From: Gammaproteobacteria bacterium
Lineage (GTDB): Bacteria > Pseudomonadota > Gammaproteobacteria > Burkholderiales > Rhodocyclaceae
Assembly (NCBI GenBank): GCA_029289265.1
Contig: JARFTX010000006.1
Coordinates: forward strand, 37,231-101,230
DNA length: 64,000 nucleotides
Reading direction: 5' to 3'
This document shows, one piece after another, positions 60,074 to 64,000 of this stretch. Within the stretch, counting starts at the first letter, position 1. Each line of letters opens with the position of its first letter. A program made the translations under genes and the position numbers. The notes under the pieces were generated by a model, which was given only the letters and a program-made list of their open reading frames with translations, made no database searches and was not told the origin of the DNA.

Positions 60074-62182
60074 TCAAGCGCGCAGCAGGCCCTCGCGCCC
60101 GCCCAGCCAGCGCTCGACCAGGCGCTCGGCCGTGGCCGGCGCCTCCGACAGCAGGTGTTCGGCGAGCACACGCGCCGGCTCGATGAGATCCCCGTCGGTC
60201 TCGAGATTCGCGTGGCGCAGCAGCGGAACGCCGCTCTGGCGGGCGCCGACGAACTCTCCGGGGCCGCGGATGTGCAGATCCTCGCGGGCGATGACGAAGC
60301 CGTCGGCGTGCTCGTAGATGACCTTGAGGCGCGCACGCGCGGTCTCGGAAAGCGGCCGCGCGTAGAGCAGGATGCACACCGACTCGGTGCGCCCCCGCCC
60401 GACCCGGCCGCGCAGCTGGTGCAACTGGGCGAGGCCGAAACGCTCGGCGTGCTCGATCACCATCAGGCTCGCGTTGGGCACGTCGACGCCGACCTCGATC
60501 ACCGTGGTCGCGACCAGCACGTCGAGCTCGCCGGCGGCGAACGCCACCATGGTCGCCGACTTCTCGGCCGGCTTGAGCCGGCCGTGCACGAGCCCGACGC
60601 GCAGCCCGGCGAGCGCCGACGCGAGCGTCGCGAAGGTCTCCTCGGCGGCCTTCAGCTGCAAGGTCTCGGACTCCTCGACCAGCGGGCACACCCAGTAGGC
60701 CTGGCGGCCGCCCGCGCAGGCGTCGCGGATGCGCGCGATCACCTCGTCGCGACGCCCGTCGGCGACGAGTTTGGTGACCACCGGGGTGCGCCCGGGCGGC
60801 AGCTCGTCGAGCACCGACACGTCGAGGTCGGCGTAGTGCGTCATCGCCAGGGTGCGCGGAATGGGGGTGGCCGACATCATCAGCATGTGCGGGCTCGCGC
60901 CGCCGGCGGCCTTCTCGCGCAGCGCAAGGCGCTGGCGCACGCCGAAGCGGTGCTGCTCGTCGACGACGGCGAGCGCGAGCCGCGGCAGCGCGACCGGATC
61001 CTCGATCAGCGCATGGGTGCCGACCGCGAGCGGCAGCTCGCCGGCGGCGAGGCGCGCCATCTCGGCGGCGCGCTCGCGCTTCGTGCGACTGCCGGCAAGC
61101 CAGGCGATCTCGATGCCGAGCGGTTCGAGCCAGGCGCGCAGCTTGGCATAGTGCTGGCCGGCGAGGATCTCGGTCGGGGCCATCAGCGCCGCCTGGTAGC
61201 CGTTCTCGACCGCCTGCAGCATCGCCAGCGCCGCGACGATGGTCTTGCCGCTGCCGACGTCGCCCTGCAGCAGGCGCTGCATCGGGTGCGGCGCGGCGAG
61301 ATCGGCGGCGATCTCGGCGACCGCGCGCCGCTGCGCGCCGGTGAGCGCGAACGGCAGGCGCGCGCCAAGCGCCGCGGTGAGCTCCTGGCGGGCGGCGAGC
61401 GCCGGGGCGCGCTTGGCGCGCCGCGCGTTGTAGGCGCGGCGCAGCGAGATCTGCTGCACCAGCAGCTCCTCGAACTTGATGCGCCGCCAGGCCGGATGGT
61501 CGCCGGCGGCGAGCGCCTCGGCATCGCAATCGGGCGGCGGCCGGTGCAGCATCGCGAGCGCCTCGGCGAAAGCCGGCAAGCCGAGCACCTCGCGCACCCC
61601 GACGGGCAGGAGCTCGTCGTCGCGCAGGCGATCGAGCTCGCGGCCGATCAGCTTTCGCAGCGCCGACTGCGCGAGTCCGGCAGTGGTCGGATAGACCGGG
61701 GTGAGCGCCTCGGGCAGCGGCTCGCCCGGTTCGATCCGGCGCAGGCGCGGGTGCACCATCTCGTCGCCGAAGAAGCCGCTCCGCACCTCGCCGAAGAGCC
61801 GCAGGCGCGCGCCCGGCGCGAGCTGCTTCTGCAGGGACGGGTAGAAGTTGAGCCAGCGCGCGACCAGCGGGCCGCTTTGGTCGCGCAGGCGCGCAACGAG
61901 CTGACGGCGCGGCCGCAGGCTTACCTCGCTTGAGACGACCTCGGCCTCCACCTGCACCGTGTCGCCCTCGCGCGCGGTGGCGATCGGGGTAAGCCGCGTC
62001 TCGTCCTCGTAGCGCAGCGGCAGGTGGAGCAGCAGGTCGGCCGGGCGGCGGATGTCGAGTTTGGCGAGCCGGCCCGCGAGGCCGGGCGGCAGCCCCGGCC
62101 AGGCGGCGTCGGCCGATGCGGCAGCGGTTGCATCGGGCACGGCGCGATTCAAGGCGTCGGCCCCATGGCCGATCCGAACCAT
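60074..62182 (-). CDS. recG: ATP-dependent DNA helicase RecG
   Basis: RecG reverses stalled replication forks and processes branched DNA. The 702-residue protein has the N-terminal wedge/OB domain (LAKLDIRRPADLLLHLPLRY, QVEAEVVSSEV). The helicase core contains Walker A LLQGDVGSGKT, VVDEQHRFGV, MSATPIPRTLA and HGRLKPAEK, the arginine-finger GRVGRGR, and the C-terminal TRG motif (DLHIRGPGEFVGARQSG). ATG 62182 gives MVRIGHGADALN, about 10-20 residues longer than the likely folded start. Its 3' end faces the efflux operon. Confidence 0.96.
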   Translation of the reverse strand: MVRIGHGADALNRAVPDATAAASADAAWPGLPPGLAGRLAKLDIRRPADLLLHLPLRYEDETRLTPIATAREGDTVQVEAEVVSSEVSLRPRRQLVARLRDQSGPLVARWLNFYPSLQKQLAPGARLRLFGEVRSGFFGDEMVHPRLRRIEPGEPLPEALTPVYPTTAGLAQSALRKLIGRELDRLRDDELLPVGVREVLGLPAFAEALAMLHRPPPDCDAEALAAGDHPAWRRIKFEELLVQQISLRRAYNARRAKRAPALAARQELTAALGARLPFALTGAQRRAVAEIAADLAAPHPMQRLLQGDVGSGKTIVAALAMLQAVENGYQAALMAPTEILAGQHYAKLRAWLEPLGIEIAWLAGSRTKRERAAEMARLAAGELPLAVGTHALIEDPVALPRLALAVVDEQHRFGVRQRLALREKAAGGASPHMLMMSATPIPRTLAMTHYADLDVSVLDELPPGRTPVVTKLVADGRRDEVIARIRDACAGGRQAYWVCPLVEESETLQLKAAEETFATLASALAGLRVGLVHGRLKPAEKSATMVAFAAGELDVLVATTVIEVGVDVPNASLMVIEHAERFGLAQLHQLRGRVGRGRTESVCILLYARPLSETARARLKVIYEHADGFVIAREDLHIRGPGEFVGARQSGVPLLRHANLETDGDLIEPARVLAEHLLSEAPATAERLVERWLGGREGLLRA

Positions 62183-62298
62183 GATCCGGCCGCCGGCGTG
62201 TCAGGCGCCCGACGATGGGCGGCAGCGCGCACCGCGCCGCTTGCGCGCCCACCCGGCTCGCCCCGGCGGCCTGCGGTCGACGCGCGGGTCACCGTGTC

Positions 62299-62679
62299 TC
62301 AGCCGAGCACGAGAATCGCATCGGCCTCGACGAGGGCGCCCTTGGGCAGTTCCTTGACGCCGACCGCCGCACGAGCCGGAAACGGCTCGGCGAAGTAGCG
62401 CGCCATCACCTCGTTCACCTTGGCGAAATTGGCGAGGTCGGTGAGATAGATCGTGAGCTTGACGGCGTCGCCGAGCGAGCCGCCGGCGGCCGCGGCGACC
62501 GCGGCGAGGTTCTCGAAGACGCGCACGGTCTGCGCTTCGAAGCCCTCGACCATCTGCATGGTGGCCGGATCGAGACCGATCTGGCCGGACAGGTAGACGG
62601 TGTCGCCGGCGCGCACCGCCTGCGAGTAGGTGCCGATCGCGGCAGGCGCGTCGGGGGTGGAGATGATGGTACGGGTCAT
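62299..62679 (-). CDS. ridA: RidA-family enamine/imine deaminase
   Basis: RidA hydrolyses reactive enamine/imine intermediates (2-aminoacrylate) made by PLP enzymes. The 126-residue protein has [51 protein letters not shown] and the signature [20 protein letters not shown] with the catalytic Arg. It precedes recG by 116 bases on the same strand and may be transcribed with it. Confidence 0.95.
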   Translation of the reverse strand: MTRTIISTPDAPAAIGTYSQAVRAGDTVYLSGQIGLDPATMQMVEGFEAQTVRVFENLAAVAAAAGGSLGDAVKLTIYLTDLANFAKVNEVMARYFAEPFPARAAVGVKELPKGALVEADAILVLG

Positions 62680-62781
62680 GGAAAATCGTCCTCGATCGGG
62701 GGAGTCGGCACGCGGCGGCGGCCTCCGCCCACGCTTGATGCCAGGGTTACAGGGAAATCGCCCGTCGGTCGAGCCTGATGC

Positions 62782-63219
62782 TCACGCCAACGAGCGCAGC
62801 GTCACGTCGCAGGCGATCCGGTTGATGATCTTCTGCAGGCCGCGTCGCGCCGACACGTTGATGACCAGCGGCGCCATGAAGTTCGCGCGCAAGCCGGCGG
62901 TCTCGGGCGAATCGCCGTCGCCCTTGCGCACGATCACGGCGATCGCCGCGTCCTCGGGGCGCTCGAGCGCGAGCGCGGCGGTCTCCTCGGCGCTGAGGTC
63001 GAACTGGTAGTTCACGCCCAGGTTCTCCGGACCGGTGACGGAGAAGACCAGATCGGGATCGTCGACGCTTTGCAGCAGAAACAGCGCCGCCTCCTTCGTC
63101 TCGTCGTGCAGCAGCGCGAAGCGCTTGCGGTCCTCGAATCCGGGCAGCCCGGCAGGGAATTCGATCACTTTCTCGTCGGCGACGTCGACCGTGCCGAACA
63201 CGTGGCTTTCCACTTTCAT
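62782..63219 (-). CDS. fliW: Flagellar assembly factor FliW
   Basis: FliW binds flagellin and the regulator CsrA, coupling flagellin supply to translation. The 145-residue protein has VIEFPAGLPGFEDRKRFALL, SVDDPDLVFSVTGP and the C-terminal APLVINVSARRGLQKII. Of two close Met codons (63225, 63219), the second is chosen, since GGAG then stands seven bases away instead of one. No csrA or other flagellar gene is in the window. Confidence 0.9.
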   Translation of the reverse strand: MKVESHVFGTVDVADEKVIEFPAGLPGFEDRKRFALLHDETKEAALFLLQSVDDPDLVFSVTGPENLGVNYQFDLSAEETAALALERPEDAAIAVIVRKGDGDSPETAGLRANFMAPLVINVSARRGLQKIINRIACDVTLRSLA

Positions 63220-63393
63220 ATGCATGCTCCCTCGATGTCGATGAACGGGCTGCCGCGCGAATCGCGCTTCCGCCTCGCCCTCGGCGACGCGTGCAGCCCT
63301 GCCTTGCCTGCTACCGCCATGTCGGCGTCCTCGTGCCGTGCCCGATGATCGGGACGACACGCCCCCTGCCCGCTCGATCGCTCCGCCGCGTCC

Positions 63394-64000
63394 TCACTGC
63401 AAGGCGACGACGACGCCGTCGAGGCGCCGTTCGCCGCGCAGCTTCGCCAGCGCCTCGTCCGCCGCCTTGCGATTCGGGTAGGGCCCGACCAGGGCGCGGC
63501 CGTGGGTGAGCACCGGATGGCCGTCGGCGGCGAGCCGGCGGGCGAGCCCCGCCGCGTTGCTCGCGTCGTTGAACACCCCGGCCTGGACGATGAAGCCGCT
63601 GCCCGACGACGCCGCCGCGACGAAGCCACTGATGCCGTATTCGCGCCGCAGGCGCGCGAGCGCCGCGTCGGCCGCGTCGCGCGTCGGAAACGGCCCCACC
63701 GCGACCCTCGACTGCACGCGCGCTGCGTAGCCACCGGCCGCGAGCTCGCCGGCGAGCGCGGTAGCCGCCGCGGCATCGCCGAAGTGGCCGAGCTGGATCT
63801 GAAAGCCCCGGGTCGCGGGCGCCGCGCGCGGTGCCGGCGCCGCAGCCGCGGTCTGGGCCGGGGCTGTGGCCTCGCCGGCGGCTGGAGGCGAGGGCGCTGC
63901 GGCCACCGCGGGCCGATCGGCCACAGCATCGCCGCCGGGCGCCGACGGTCCCGCCGACGGTTCGTCCGCGGTCGCGGACGCAGCCGCCGATTCGGCCTCG
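63394..64000 (-). CDS. Protein with two SPOR-like repeats, 5' truncated by window edge
   Basis: The frame is open through the right edge, so only the C-terminal ~200 residues are seen. An Ala/Pro-rich, acidic linker (EAESAAASATADEPSAGPSA) leads to two related SPOR units: GFQIQLGHFGDAAAATALAG with YAARVQSRVAVGPFPTRDAA, and GFIVQAGVFNDASNAAGLAR with HPVLTHGRALVGPYPNRKAA. A membrane anchor should lie upstream. SPOR units bind septal peptidoglycan. The GTG at 63924 is internal. The 174 bases between its stop and fliW show no gene. Confidence 0.75.
   Translation of the reverse strand, partial: EAESAAASATADEPSAGPSAPGGDAVADRPAVAAAPSPPAAGEATAPAQTAAAAPAPRAAPATRGFQIQLGHFGDAAAATALAGELAAGGYAARVQSRVAVGPFPTRDAADAALARLRREYGISGFVAAASSGSGFIVQAGVFNDASNAAGLARRLAADGHPVLTHGRALVGPYPNRKAADEALAKLRGERRLDGVVVALQ

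Overview
The window is a high-GC bacterial chromosome segment. Gene content and order point to a betaproteobacterium, probably Rhodocyclales (Azoarcus/Thauera-like) or a close relative. This is inferred from the pilM-N-O-P-Q / aroK / aroB / dgt / gltB / gltD block, zapD-yacG, the cyaY / lptM / lysA junction next to a PBP1A gene, a MaoC-phosphotransacetylase fusion with ackA, and fliW. No rRNA, tRNA, CRISPR array or intact insertion sequence was seen. Most of the window is densely packed core metabolism with many ATGA/GTGA/TTGA start-stop overlaps.

Left part (1-13 kb): the 3' part of ntrC (nitrogen regulator), birA-coaX, a stand-alone TrpB2, a SPOR protein with coaE, zapD-yacG, then on the minus strand a 38-aa membrane protein, a DUF815 ATPase and a Nudix/ThiE-like fusion. 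These are followed by mltA, a TraB/GumN-family protein, a thioesterase and an MFS transporter.

Accessory part (13.2-24 kb): katG and an AhpD-like protein flank a shared control region. Then come a membrane protein and a short-chain dehydrogenase, and a run of toxin-antitoxin modules: parDE, a TumE/TumA-like pair and hicAB. A chimeric relic of a type I restriction-modification system (hsdR and hsdM pieces) lies between parDE and the TumE/TumA pair. A LysR regulator with a divergent DUF2917 gene is also here. The module promoters carry clear dyads or phased repeats: TTGCCAA twice at one helical turn before parD, a bulged 19-bp dyad over the tumE start, and a 15-bp palindrome before hicA. A fourth module (Phd/VapC-type) lies at 50.4 kb.

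Central part (24-48 kb): glmS and glmU (UDP-GlcNAc) are divergent from the MaoC-Pta/ackA operon. Glutamate synthase gltBD has a sigma70-like promoter with two tandem NtrC-type sites upstream, linking it to the ntrC gene at the left edge. Then dgt, aroB, aroK and the type IV pilus assembly operon pilMNOPQ follow, divergent from PBP1A.

Right part (47-64 kb): cyaY, lptM-lysA, dacB, the Phd/VapC pair, ubiD, pyrF, a small periplasmic protein, ubiC-ubiA, an RND efflux pump with its adaptor, recG, ridA, fliW and a tandem-SPOR protein cut by the window edge. ubiC, ubiA and ubiD together supply early ubiquinone biosynthesis. pilMNOPQ and fliW suggest a piliated and flagellated cell. Function calls rest on motif recognition by eye; no database search was run.
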